Source of the DNA: Microbacterium neungamense
GTDB taxonomy: Bacteria; Actinomycetota; Actinomycetes; Actinomycetales; Microbacteriaceae
Direction of reading: 5' to 3'
Length of the DNA stretch: 64,000 nucleotides
Assembly (NCBI RefSeq): GCF_024971095.1
Contig: NZ_CP069717.1
Span: forward strand, 1,612,001 to 1,676,000
The notes below the pieces were generated by a model that saw only the letters and a program-made list of their open reading frames with translations, did no database searches and was not told the origin of the DNA. Every line of letters begins with the position of its first letter. Positions within the stretch are counted from its first letter, which is position 1. Positions 30,290-37,700 of this stretch are shown here, piece by piece. Made by a program: the position numbers and the translations under genes.

Positions 30290-32077
30290 TCAATCGAATT
30301 TGGGAAGCGGTTCGTCCATCGGCTGCGAGGACGGGGCGATCCGGTAGGTCTTCAGCACCTGGGTCATCGCCTTCTGGAAGGCCGACGCGGTCGCCGCGGA
30401 AGACCTCAGCCTAGTCGGCTCGTCCATGCTCACCACGACGATGTACTTCGGATCCTCGATCGGCGCCATGCCGACCATGCTGGTGTAGTACACCCCGGCC
30501 TTGTATCCGCCGTTGCCGTCGGTCTTCTGCGCGGTGCCGGTCTTCAGCCCGACCCGGTACCCCGGGATCTGCACCTGCTCGTTCAGACCGCCCTGGACGG
30601 CCACGTTCTCCAGCATCCGCCGCAGCTGAGCCGCGGTGTCGGCGGAGACGACCCGCTCGCGACCGGGATCGGCGGCCTCCGTGACGGTTCCGTCGGCACC
30701 GGTGCACGACTCGACGAGGGACAGGTCGATCTTCTCGCCGTCATTGGCGAGAGCCTGGTACGCGCCGGCGAGCTGCGCCATCGTGATCGTGTAGGCGCCC
30801 TGCCCGAAGGTGCTGGTGTAGAGGGTCTGGTTGTCCCAGCGGAGCGGGTCGGTGAGCATCCCCTCCTCCTCGAAGGGGAAGCCGACCGCGGTGGGCCGGC
30901 CGACCCCGAACCGCTCCAGGTACTCGCCGCGCACCTCGGGCGCCACCATGGTGCCGAACTTGGACATCGACACGTTGGACGAGTCGATGAGCGCCCCGGC
31001 CAGCGTGTACTGAGAGACGCCGTGGCGGAAGGGGTCGTTGATGACCGCGCCGTTCGGGAAGACCTCGCGGTCGGCGGCCGACACCGTCGACAGCGGCGTG
31101 GCGGCGCCCTGGTCGATGAGAGCGGCGGCCGTGATCGCCTTGAACGTCGAACCGGGCTCGTACGCGTCGGAGAAAATCTGCGACCTCCAGTGCGCCGGGT
31201 CGACCGCCTCGATGTCGTTCGGGTCGACCGCGGGGTACTCCGCGGCGGCGCGGATCTTGCCGGTCTCCGCCTCGACGACGGTGACGGTCGCGCCCTTCGC
31301 GCCCTGCAGCTGCGCCTCCTCGGCGATCATCTGCTGCAGGTACCAGTTCAGGTCGCTGTCGATCGTGAGCTTCACCGTGCCGCCGTCGACCGCGGGCGTG
31401 ACGCGCTCGCTTCCAGGGATGATCACCCCGTCCTTGCCGCGAAGGAACGACCGCTCGCCGTTGGTGGGCGCCAGGCATTCGGCCTCGAGGCGCTCGACGC
31501 CGTACTGCGCCTCGCCCTCCCCGTTCAGGAAGCCGATCATGTTCCCCGCGACCGCGCCGTTCGGGTACACCCGCACCGAGCGGGGCGGCATGTGCAGGTA
31601 GGGCAGGCCGAGCTCGCGCAGATCGAGGTACTGCTGCGTGGACAGGCCGCGGGCCAGCTGCACCCAGCGCGACTGCGGGTTGGCGACGAGCGCGTCCGCG
31701 ACGAGCGCGCGCACCTCGTCGCCGCTCTTGCCGATGACGTCGGCGATCCGGTCGCTGGCCTCGGCCCAGGGCAGGTCCGGCCGATGCTCCTCGTCCTCCT
31801 CGAGCTGCGTGATCACCAGCGGGTCGAGCTCGGCGTCGTAGACGAATGCGCTCGAGGCCAGCACGGTCCCCTTCTCGTCGACGATGTCGCCGCGCGCGCC
31901 GGCGATCGTCTGGGTCGAGCCGAGCTGGCCGACGCTGAGGGAGTCGGCCACGTGCTCATCGGCACGGACCACCTGGATGTCGACGAGGCGGACGATGAAG
32001 GCGGACAGCACGGCGAGGATGACGGCGAGGGCGGCGACGGTGCGGCGGCGGGGGCCGCGCGTTGCTCGTGTCGTCAT
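30290..32077 (-). CDS. ftsI: Peptidoglycan D,D-transpeptidase FtsI (PBP3-type)
   Basis: Class B penicillin-binding protein that cross-links septal peptidoglycan with FtsW. The ATG at 32077 gives 595 residues: a basic N-terminus, a membrane helix (about 13-30), a pedestal domain, and the transpeptidase with active-site Ser310 (STFK 310-313), SSN at 366-368 and KTGT at 512-515. No PASTA domains. An insertion with CTGADGTVTEAADPGRE (about 458-474) sits between SSN and KTGT. It lies between ftsL and murF on the minus strand. Confidence 0.96.
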   Translation of the reverse strand: MTTRATRGPRRRTVAALAVILAVLSAFIVRLVDIQVVRADEHVADSLSVGQLGSTQTIAGARGDIVDEKGTVLASSAFVYDAELDPLVITQLEEDEEHRPDLPWAEASDRIADVIGKSGDEVRALVADALVANPQSRWVQLARGLSTQQYLDLRELGLPYLHMPPRSVRVYPNGAVAGNMIGFLNGEGEAQYGVERLEAECLAPTNGERSFLRGKDGVIIPGSERVTPAVDGGTVKLTIDSDLNWYLQQMIAEEAQLQGAKGATVTVVEAETGKIRAAAEYPAVDPNDIEAVDPAHWRSQIFSDAYEPGSTFKAITAAALIDQGAATPLSTVSAADREVFPNGAVINDPFRHGVSQYTLAGALIDSSNVSMSKFGTMVAPEVRGEYLERFGVGRPTAVGFPFEEEGMLTDPLRWDNQTLYTSTFGQGAYTITMAQLAGAYQALANDGEKIDLSLVESCTGADGTVTEAADPGRERVVSADTAAQLRRMLENVAVQGGLNEQVQIPGYRVGLKTGTAQKTDGNGGYKAGVYYTSMVGMAPIEDPKYIVVVSMDEPTRLRSSAATASAFQKAMTQVLKTYRIAPSSQPMDEPLPKFD

Positions 32078-32102
32078 GCTGCGGTCTCCGTCCGGGTGAT
32101 GG

Positions 32103-32666
32103 CTAGCGGGTCGTGGGGGTGGGCAGTCCGTCGCTGAGGGCGGGCGGGGCGATCGGGCCCTGCACGTCCTGGGCCGTCGAGTCGGCGATCTCCCCGGAGC
32201 CCACCAGCGCCCCTTCGGGCGCCAGCAGCGCGTTGCCCACCGCACTGGGCCCGTTCGGGTTCACGGTGGACCGGCCGTCGGCGCTCTGGCTCGCCCCCAG
32301 TATCACACCGTCGCTGAGGCGCAGGTAGGAGGCGGAGCCGGCGACGACGAGACCCAGGGCATCCGCCTTGCTGGCCAGCGACTGCGGCGAGCTGAGCGCG
32401 ACGATCTCCTCACTGAGGGCCTGCTTCTCCAGGGTCAGCGCGCGCTGCTGCGCGGTGAGCTCGGCGAGCACGAACGAGTCCTGCGTGGCGGCGAGGGACA
32501 GGCCCATCTGCGCCGCCCCGATCGCGAGCGCGCCGCCGACGGCGAGCAGGGCGTAGGCGAGCTTCGGCCGCCGGCGGCGGTCGGGCTCGGGGACGGCCTG
32601 CAGTCGGCGGACCGGGGCCGCGATCGGCTCCGTCCGCGGCTGCGCGCGCAGCGCCTGGAGGCTCAT
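32103..32666 (-). CDS. ftsL: FtsL-like bitopic division protein
   Basis: Small bitopic protein at the ftsL position between rsmH and ftsI, 187 residues. It has a basic cytoplasmic part (about 1-35), one membrane helix (about 37-57, [20 protein letters not shown]), then a coiled-coil/leucine-rich stretch (about 65-95, [20 protein letters not shown]) as in FtsL/FtsB proteins, followed by a Ser/Pro/Gly-rich tail of about 85 residues. Sequence is poorly conserved in this family, so the call rests on topology and position. Its start overlaps the rsmH stop by four bases. Confidence 0.85.
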   Translation of the reverse strand: MSLQALRAQPRTEPIAAPVRRLQAVPEPDRRRRPKLAYALLAVGGALAIGAAQMGLSLAATQDSFVLAELTAQQRALTLEKQALSEEIVALSSPQSLASKADALGLVVAGSASYLRLSDGVILGASQSADGRSTVNPNGPSAVGNALLAPEGALVGSGEIADSTAQDVQGPIAPPALSDGLPTPTTR

Positions 32667-33601
32667 GGCTTCTCCCTCAGCTTCTCGGCGGCGCGCAGCC
32701 GCACCGGGATGGCGCGCGGGTTGCGGGCGCGCTCTTCGTCGCTCGCCTGCTCGGCGCCCTTGGTCAGGGTGCGGAACCGGGGGGCGTGCTCGGGCAGCTC
32801 GACCGGGAGCCCGGCGGGCGCGGTCGAGGCGGATGCCGCGGCGAAGGCCTGCTTGACGAGCCGGTCCTCGAGCGACTGGTAGGACATCACCGCGATGCGA
32901 CCGCCCACGGCGAGGGCGTCCATCGCGGCCGGGATCGCGTCGGCGAGGACGCTGAGCTCGGCGTTGACCTCGATGCGCAGCGCCTGGAAGACGCGCTTGG
33001 CGGGGTGGCCGGCCCGTTGCGCGGCGGCCGGGGTGGCTGCCACGAGCAGGTCGACCAGCTCGCCCGACCGGGTGATGGGCTTCTCGGTGCGGGCCTGGAC
33101 GATGAACCGGGCGTACCGTGCCGCGAGCTTCTCCTCGCCGTAGCGTTCGAAGATGCGGCGCAGCTGCCCCTCGCTGTACTCGGCGAGCACCTGCGCGGCG
33201 GTCATCCCGCGGGTCTGGTCCATCCGCATGTCGAGCGGGGCGTCCTTGGCGTACGCGAAGCCGCGCTCGGCCTCGTCCAGCTGCAGCGAGGAGACGCCGA
33301 GGTCGAAGAGGATCGCCGAGGCGCCCTGCGCGTGCAGGCCGATCTCGTCGTACACGGCGTGCACGAGAGCGATGCGGTCGGCGAAGGGCGACAGCCGCTC
33401 CCCCGCGATGCGCAGCGCGTCCGTGTCGCGGTCCAGGCCGATGAGGCGGATGCCGGGGAAGCGCTCCAGGAACGCCTCGGCGTGGCCGCCCATGCCGAGT
33501 GTGGCGTCGACGAGGACGGCGCCGTCGCGGTTCAGGGCGGGGCCGAGCAGCTCGATGCAGCGCTCGAGGAGGACCGGGGTGTGGATGTCGCGGAGGTTCA
33601 T
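32663..33601 (-). CDS. rsmH: 16S rRNA (cytosine1402-N4)-methyltransferase
   Basis: RsmH (MraW) methylates C1402 in the ribosomal P-site region (EC 2.1.1.199). The 312 residues begin [19 protein letters not shown], then the SAM loop [14 protein letters not shown], the GLDRDTDAL acid motif, [20 protein letters not shown] and the [20 protein letters not shown] motif. The ATG at 33601 has GGAAG upstream; the frame is open 29 codons further but that part lacks family similarity. Second gene of the dcw cluster after mraZ. Confidence 0.96.
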   Translation of the reverse strand: MNLRDIHTPVLLERCIELLGPALNRDGAVLVDATLGMGGHAEAFLERFPGIRLIGLDRDTDALRIAGERLSPFADRIALVHAVYDEIGLHAQGASAILFDLGVSSLQLDEAERGFAYAKDAPLDMRMDQTRGMTAAQVLAEYSEGQLRRIFERYGEEKLAARYARFIVQARTEKPITRSGELVDLLVAATPAAAQRAGHPAKRVFQALRIEVNAELSVLADAIPAAMDALAVGGRIAVMSYQSLEDRLVKQAFAAASASTAPAGLPVELPEHAPRFRTLTKGAEQASDEERARNPRAIPVRLRAAEKLREKP

Positions 33602-33696
33602 CTCTCTTCCGGGGACCTCCGGCTCTGATTCCTCTCCGCTCGACCCGGCACCGGGGAAGTGTGTCGGGGCGGAGCGGCGAGGCATCACAGCCGTGG

Positions 33697-34128
33697 TCAG
33701 AACAAGCCCGGGATCACCTCCTCCTCCAGCTCGGCATAGGTCTCTTCGTTGCTCTCCAGGTACGCGTTCCAGGCCGCGGCATCCCAGATCTCGGCGTGGG
33801 CGCCGACTCCGGTGACCACCAGCTCCTTCTCCAGCCCCGCGTACTGCCGGAGGTGGGCGGGGATGGTGATCCGGTTCTGGCTGTCCGGCATCTCGGCGCT
33901 CGCGCCGGAGAGGAACAGCCGCAGGAAGTCACGGGCCTGCTTGTTGCTCAGGGGCGCCTGCCGGATCCGTTCGTGCACGGCCTCGAACTCGGCCGTGCTG
34001 AACACATACAGGCAGCGCTCCTGACCTCGAGTGACGACGATGCCGCCGGCCAGGTCCTCACGGAACTTCGCGGGGAGGATGACACGCCCTTTGTCGTCGA
34101 GTTTCGGCGTGTGCGTCCCCAGCAACAT
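33697..34128 (-). CDS. mraZ: Transcriptional regulator MraZ
   Basis: First gene of the dcw cluster, 143 residues. It has two copies of the AbrB-like SpoVT fold: [20 protein letters not shown] near residues 3-22 and [25 protein letters not shown] residues near 72-92, each with its DxxGR/DxQxR signature. MraZ represses its own operon by binding repeated GTG(G/T) boxes spaced by 10 bases, and such boxes are present upstream at 34171-34220. The ATG is preceded by GAGGGGGTG. Confidence 0.95.
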   Translation of the reverse strand: MLLGTHTPKLDDKGRVILPAKFREDLAGGIVVTRGQERCLYVFSTAEFEAVHERIRQAPLSNKQARDFLRLFLSGASAEMPDSQNRITIPAHLRQYAGLEKELVVTGVGAHAEIWDAAAWNAYLESNEETYAELEEEVIPGLF

Positions 34129-34170
34129 CGGCCATCACCCCCTCTGTGCTCCGGCCTGACTCGAGGTGCA

Positions 34171-34220
34171 CCCCACTTTACTCCACTTCCCTCCACTTTC
34201 CTACGGTCGCGCGCCACTTT
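34171..34220 (-). promoter_or_regulatory. MraZ operator: 10-base direct repeats upstream of mraZ
   Basis: On the minus strand, AAAGTGGC, AAAGTGGAG, GAAGTGGAG and AAAGTGGGG occupy the decamers 34211-34220, 34191-34200, 34181-34190 and 34171-34180. Three are adjacent and the fourth is in the same 10-base phase after one missing unit. This matches the known MraZ recognition pattern of repeated AAAGTG(G/T) with 10-base period. They begin 43 bases upstream of the mraZ ATG. Confidence 0.8.
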
Positions 34221-34251
34221 CTGGAGCCGGATCGCGCCCCGGACGCAGAGA

Positions 34252-34281
34252 ACCCCCGTGATTCCGCGGAATCACGGGGGT
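34252..34281. repeat. Perfect 30-base palindrome between DUF3040 gene and mraZ
   Basis: ACCCCCGTGATTCC joined to its exact complement through a GCGC-type centre (axis 34266/34267). As RNA it would form a 13-bp stem with loop CGCG. The 3' flank is not T-rich, so it is either a weak second terminator for the DUF3040 gene or a protein-binding palindrome in the mraZ control region. Confidence 0.75.
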
Positions 34282-34317
34282 GGAGCGCACTGGAGGCGCA
34301 GTGGAGGGCGGGTGGAG
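34281..34317 (+). repeat. Second set of TGGAG boxes, opposite orientation to the MraZ operator
   Basis: On the plus strand TGGAG occurs at 34281, 34291, 34302 and 34313, i.e. spacings of 10, 11 and 11 bases. They resemble the MraZ half-boxes but face the other way and start directly at the end of the 30-base palindrome. The phase is imperfect, so binding is uncertain. Confidence 0.4.
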
Positions 34318-34380
34318 GGGGCGGGGAGGAGGACCGCAGGCGACGCTTGCGGAGGATCCCGACCCCTCCGGAAACGACGA

Positions 34381-34407
34381 AACCCGGATGCTCAGCATCC
34401 GGGTCTT
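34381..34407 (-). terminator. Terminator after the DUF3040 gene
   Basis: Stem ACCCGGATG with CATCCGGGT (34382-34390 and 34396-34404), loop CTCAG, followed on the minus strand by TTTCGTCG. It lies 19 bases after the DUF3040 stop and insulates the dcw cluster. Confidence 0.8.
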
Positions 34408-34422
34408 CGTGACGGGGTGGGC

Positions 34423-34821
34423 TCAGCGCTCCTCTTGGCGCCGATCCCAGCGGTCGTTCAGCCGGTCCATGAACGAGCCCGAGCCCTTCGGCTTCGGGCC
34501 GCGCCCGCGGGACGGATCGGATCCCGAGGCACCGGACGCGGAGCGCCGCACCGGGGTGAAGGCGAGCATGACGCCCGCCAGCATCGCGAGGAAGGCCAGC
34601 ACGCCGACGACGATGCTGGCGACGGGTCCCAGCCGGCCGCCGAGGGCGACCGCCGCGATGAGTCCGCCGATGCCTGCGAGCAGCAGAAGGGCGCCGTAGA
34701 CGAGGTTCCGGTAGCTCAGCGCACGGTCCCCGGATGGCGCGCTCACGACATCGGCATCGTTCTGGAGGAGATGGCGTTCCATCTCGTCGAGCAGACGCTG
34801 CTCCTGTTCGGAAAGAGGCAT
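34423..34821 (-). CDS. DUF3040 domain membrane protein
   Basis: 132-residue actinobacterial protein of unknown function. It starts with the family signature MPLSEQEQRLLDEMERHLLQNDADVV, followed by two membrane helices (about 43-62 and 67-88) and a basic, Gly/Pro/Ser-rich C-terminal tail (RGRGPKPKGSGS...DRRQEER). DUF3040 genes are usually found directly upstream of mraZ in Actinobacteria, as here, which hints at an envelope role. A TAGACT box is at 34849-34854, giving a leader of about 20 bases containing GAGGGGACGG. Confidence 0.9.
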   Translation of the reverse strand: MPLSEQEQRLLDEMERHLLQNDADVVSAPSGDRALSYRNLVYGALLLLAGIGGLIAAVALGGRLGPVASIVVGVLAFLAMLAGVMLAFTPVRRSASGASGSDPSRGRGPKPKGSGSFMDRLNDRWDRRQEER

Positions 34822-34904
34822 GTCCGTCCCCCTCGGGTCAGTCCTTCCAGTCTACGCTCGTTCGGAAGCAGCGGCTAGCCGGAGAGCCCCTGGATACCTG
34901 CATC

Positions 34905-34910
34905 TAGGCT
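34905..34910 (+). promoter_or_regulatory. -10 box TAGGCT of the polyprenyl synthase gene
   Basis: TAGGCT seven bases before the GTG at 34918; leaderless transcript predicted. It is divergent from the DUF3040 promoter box at 34849-34854. Confidence 0.55.
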
Positions 34911-34917
34911 GGGAATC

Positions 34918-36018
34918 GTGCCCTCCTCTCCGGTCATCGACGCGGTCTCCGCGCACCTCGCCGCCTTCGTCTCCGACGTGCGTGCGGACGGTGCCCAGTA
35001 CGGTCCGGATGCGGCCCTGTTCATGGAGTCCGCCGCCGCGACGCTCGAGGGCGGCAAGCGGCTCCGCGCCCGCTTCTGCCACAGCGGATGGGCGGCCGTC
35101 GCCCGCGCCCGCTCCGCCGAGGCGACCGAACCGGCGGCGCTGTGGGATCTGGCCGCATCCCTGGAGGTCTTCCAGTCCGCGGCGCTGGTGCACGACGACC
35201 TGATCGACAACTCCGACACCCGCCGGGGCCGGCCCGCCACGCACCGGGCGCTGGAGTCCGCGCACCGGCGGGAGGGCTGGGACGGCGACGCCGAGTCCTT
35301 CGGGCGCGCCTCCGCGGTCCTGCTCGGCGATCTGCTGGTGGCCTGGAGCGACGATCTGATGGAGCAGGCGATCTCGGGGCATCCGCAGGCCGCCGCGGTG
35401 CGGGCGGAGTACGCGCGGATGCGCCGGGACGTCACGGTCGGGCAGATGCTGGACATCGCCGAGGAGTCGGCGTGGAGCGCGCACACCGACGAGATGCACC
35501 TGGAGCGCGCGCTGCGGGTGGCCTCCCTGAAGTCGGCGCGCTACAGCGTGGAGCAGCCGCTCCTGCTCGGCGCCGCGCTGGCAGAGGCGGATGCCGGGCA
35601 GCGCGACGCGCTGCGCGCCTTCGGGCATCCGATCGGGATGGCCTTCCAGCTGCGCGACGACGTGCTCGGAGTGTTCGGCGACGAGGCGCTCACCGGGAAG
35701 CCGGCCGGGGACGATCTGCGCGAGGGCAAGCGCACCGTGCTGGTGGCGCTCACCCGGCAGCGGCTCTCCGGCGCGGACCGGGCCGCCCTGGACGCCGCGC
35801 TCGGAAATCCCGGGCTCGACCCGGCACAGGTGGAGCGGATGCAGGACGCCATCCGCTCCAGCGGAGCGCTCCAGCGCGTCGAGGCGATGATCGCCGACTA
35901 CGTCGCCGCTGCGGATGCCGCCCTGGACGATGCCGCACGGGAGGGCGTCGCACTCGAGGCATCCGCTCTCGAGGAGCTGCGGCGGCTCGCCCACGCCGCG
36001 ACCACGCGGACGTCCTGA
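34918..36018 (+). CDS. idsA: Polyprenyl (geranylgeranyl-type) diphosphate synthase
   Basis: Trans-prenyl chain elongating enzyme, 366 residues. The first aspartate motif is DDLIDNSD (93 onward; the DDxxD core is 93-97) and the second region is FQLRDDVLGVFGD near residue 243; GGKRLRARF binds the homoallylic substrate. Chain length cannot be fixed by eye; neighbours and synteny with mycobacterial idsA2 suggest a C15-C20 product used for quinones, carotenoids or longer prenyl carriers. GTG start with a TAGGCT box seven bases upstream. Followed by the convergent Rv2175c-like gene. Confidence 0.88.
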   Translation: MPSSPVIDAVSAHLAAFVSDVRADGAQYGPDAALFMESAAATLEGGKRLRARFCHSGWAAVARARSAEATEPAALWDLAASLEVFQSAALVHDDLIDNSDTRRGRPATHRALESAHRREGWDGDAESFGRASAVLLGDLLVAWSDDLMEQAISGHPQAAAVRAEYARMRRDVTVGQMLDIAEESAWSAHTDEMHLERALRVASLKSARYSVEQPLLLGAALAEADAGQRDALRAFGHPIGMAFQLRDDVLGVFGDEALTGKPAGDDLREGKRTVLVALTRQRLSGADRAALDAALGNPGLDPAQVERMQDAIRSSGALQRVEAMIADYVAAADAALDDAAREGVALEASALEELRRLAHAATTRTS

Positions 36019-36043
36019 CCACGCGGATGTCGCTACGAGGGGC

Positions 36044-36454
36044 TCAGGCGAGGGTCCGGGCGACCCGGCGTACCTCGCTCTTGTGCCCCGCGAGCAGCGC
36101 CGCGATCGGCGTGCGGCCGAGGGTGTCCTCCTCGGCGAGGAGCCAATCGATCACCTCGTCGTCGTCGAAGCCGGCGTCGTGCAGCGCGATGATCGTGCCG
36201 CGCAGGGACGGCAGCGGGCCGTCGTCGACGAGGAAGATGGCGGGCACGGCGAGCGGGCCGTGACGGCGGGATCCGACGAGGTAGTGCTCGTCGAGCAGGC
36301 GGCGGACACGTCCGGGGGTGACACCCAGCGCCTCCGCGACCTCGGGGACGGTGAGCCACTGCACGGCGTCGCTGTCGGACACGGGATCGTTCTCGGAAAC
36401 AGGGTCGTTCTCAGAAACAAAGTCGTTCTCAGGAACAGGGTCGTTCTCAGGCAC
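36044..36454 (-). CDS. Rv2175c-like winged-helix DNA-binding protein
   Basis: 136-residue DNA-binding protein resembling mycobacterial Rv2175c, a substrate of the kinase PknL. The helix-turn-helix is WLTVPEVAEALGVTPGRVRRLLDEHYLVGSR-like (about 33-63), followed by AVPAIFLVDDGPLPSLRGTI and a helical C-terminal domain. Residues 3-27 are a hexapeptide repeat (ENDPV with S or P between) encoded by four 18-base tandem DNA repeats (36385-36454), absent from homologues I know. The start is GTG at 36454. The PASTA kinase gene lies 1.2 kb away, as pknL does beside Rv2175c. Confidence 0.87.
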   Translation of the reverse strand: MPENDPVPENDFVSENDPVSENDPVSDSDAVQWLTVPEVAEALGVTPGRVRRLLDEHYLVGSRRHGPLAVPAIFLVDDGPLPSLRGTIIALHDAGFDDDEVIDWLLAEEDTLGRTPIAALLAGHKSEVRRVARTLA

Positions 36455-36456
36455 GA
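36385..36456. repeat. Four 18-base tandem repeats in the Rv2175c-like gene
   Basis: Units of the type GGTCGTTCTCAGRAACAG at 36385-36402, 36403-36420, 36421-36438 and 36439-36456, differing by one to three bases. They encode repeated (S/P)ENDPV at the N-terminus of the Rv2175c-like protein and keep its frame when gained or lost. Confidence 0.9.
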
Positions 36457-36506
36457 GCCCACTATCTCACCTCCGCGCGCGCCGCTCATCCCGGGCCGAC
36501 GGCGTC

Positions 36507-36543
36507 GTCACCACGCATCCGTCACATCAGTCACACGCGTCAC
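36507..36543 (+). promoter_or_regulatory. GTCAC direct repeats upstream of the LysM gene (candidate MtrA sites)
   Basis: GTCAC occurs at 36507, 36521, 36530 and 36539; the last three are exactly nine bases apart, just upstream of a TTGACA (36549-36554). MtrA, a response regulator of wall hydrolase genes in Actinobacteria, binds direct repeats containing GTCAC. Binding here is inferred. Confidence 0.45.
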
Positions 36544-36605
36544 TCCTGTTGACAACTGTTTACAGCCGTGCCAGCGTGTCGTGAGTGAGAAGCAAGGGGG
36601 AATCC

Positions 36606-37616
36606 GTGATACTTCGCCACCGGACCATCCGCGAGCACGGTCTGCGGGTCGGGCTGCCGGCCGCCGTGATCGGCACGCTCGCCGCGACCCTGACCGCCGC
36701 GCCGGCGGGGGCCGAGACCGGGCCGCTCGCGGTGCCCGCGGCGTCGCTGCCGCGCCCGGCGCAGCACCCGTCCCCCGCGACCGCCGCCCTCCCGCACCAC
36801 GCCGCTCGCCTGGCGCCGACCTCGGCGGCGCCCGCCTCGTACACCGTCGCCCCCGGCGACACGGTGTACGGGATCGCTCGCGCCCACGGCACGTCGGTCG
36901 CCGCGATCATCGCCGCCAACGGCCTCGGCCCCGACGCGATCATCTACCCGGGCCAGCAGCTCCGCATCGGCGGGGCCGCTCCCGTCCCCGTCGCCGCGTC
37001 GACCCCCGCGCCGGCGGCCGCCCCCGCACCGGCCACGCCCGCCGACACGCACACCGTCGTCGCGGGCGACACGCTGTTCGGGATCGCCGCGAAGCACGGC
37101 ACCACGGTGGCGACCCTCCTGGCCGCCAACGGACTCGGCGAGGGCGCGATCATCTACCCGGGCCAGACGCTGCGACTCACTCCCCCGCCGAACGCGCAGC
37201 GCTTCGCGACCCTCGATGCGGAGCAGGCGGCCAACGCCTCGCTGATCATCCGCATCGGCCGGGAGCTCGGCGTGCCCGACCGCGGCATCGCGATCGCCCT
37301 CGCCACGGCGATGGTGGAATCGTCGCTGCGGAACCTCGACTACGGCGACCGCGACTCGCTGGGCCTGTTCCAGCAGCGGCCCAGCCAGGGCTGGGGCACG
37401 CCCGAGCAGATCCTGGACGCCGACCGCAGCACCCGCGTGTTCTACGGCGGCTCCGGCGACCCGAACGGCCACGCCTCGCGCGGCCTGCGCGATCTCAGCG
37501 GCTGGCACGAGATGGGCTTCAGCGAGGCGGCACAGGCCGTGCAGATCTCCGCCTACCCGGACCGCTACGGACAGTGGGAGCAGCAGGCGCACCAGTGGCT
37601 GGCCGGTCTCAGCTGA
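36606..37616 (+). CDS. Exported LysM protein with lysozyme-like/transglycosylase domain
   Basis: Predicted secreted peptidoglycan-binding hydrolase, 336 residues. The GTG at 36606 was chosen because AAGGGGG lies five bases before it. A basic N-terminus and hydrophobic core (about 11-36, ending APAGA) form a signal peptide. Two LysM domains follow (about 78-121 and 148-191), each with YTVxxGDTxxGIAxxHGT and ending IIYPGQ; a Pro/Ala linker separates them. The C-terminal part (about 208-336) has a lytic-transglycosylase-like core with the likely catalytic Glu238 in AMVESSLRN and the SLGLFQQRPSQGWG stretch. It sits between two regulators of the PknL locus. Confidence 0.88.
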   Translation: MILRHRTIREHGLRVGLPAAVIGTLAATLTAAPAGAETGPLAVPAASLPRPAQHPSPATAALPHHAARLAPTSAAPASYTVAPGDTVYGIARAHGTSVAAIIAANGLGPDAIIYPGQQLRIGGAAPVPVAASTPAPAAAPAPATPADTHTVVAGDTLFGIAAKHGTTVATLLAANGLGEGAIIYPGQTLRLTPPPNAQRFATLDAEQAANASLIIRIGRELGVPDRGIAIALATAMVESSLRNLDYGDRDSLGLFQQRPSQGWGTPEQILDADRSTRVFYGGSGDPNGHASRGLRDLSGWHEMGFSEAAQAVQISAYPDRYGQWEQQAHQWLAGLS

Positions 37617-37653
37617 ACCCGGGCATCCGTCACCGGATCGAAACCTTGCAGCG

Positions 37654-37675
37654 GTGAGCCGTTGCCGGGGCTCAC
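37654..37675 (+). terminator. Hairpin after the LysM gene
   Basis: GTGAGCC (37654-37660) pairs with GGCTCAC (37669-37675), loop of eight bases. No T run follows, so its strength as a terminator is uncertain; it precedes the kinase promoter by 13 bases. Confidence 0.4.
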
Positions 37676-37688
37676 AGGCGCTTGTTCA

Positions 37689-37694
37689 TAGACT
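37689..37694 (+). promoter_or_regulatory. -10 box TAGACT of the PASTA kinase gene
   Basis: TAGACT exactly six bases before the GTG start at 37701; no ribosome site; leaderless mRNA predicted. Confidence 0.55.
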
Positions 37695-37700
37695 CTCCCT

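Noticed and set aside
36521..36555. CRP/GlxR site upstream of the LysM gene
   Set aside because: TGTGA-N6-TCACA needs an inverted repeat; the GTCAC units here are direct repeats.
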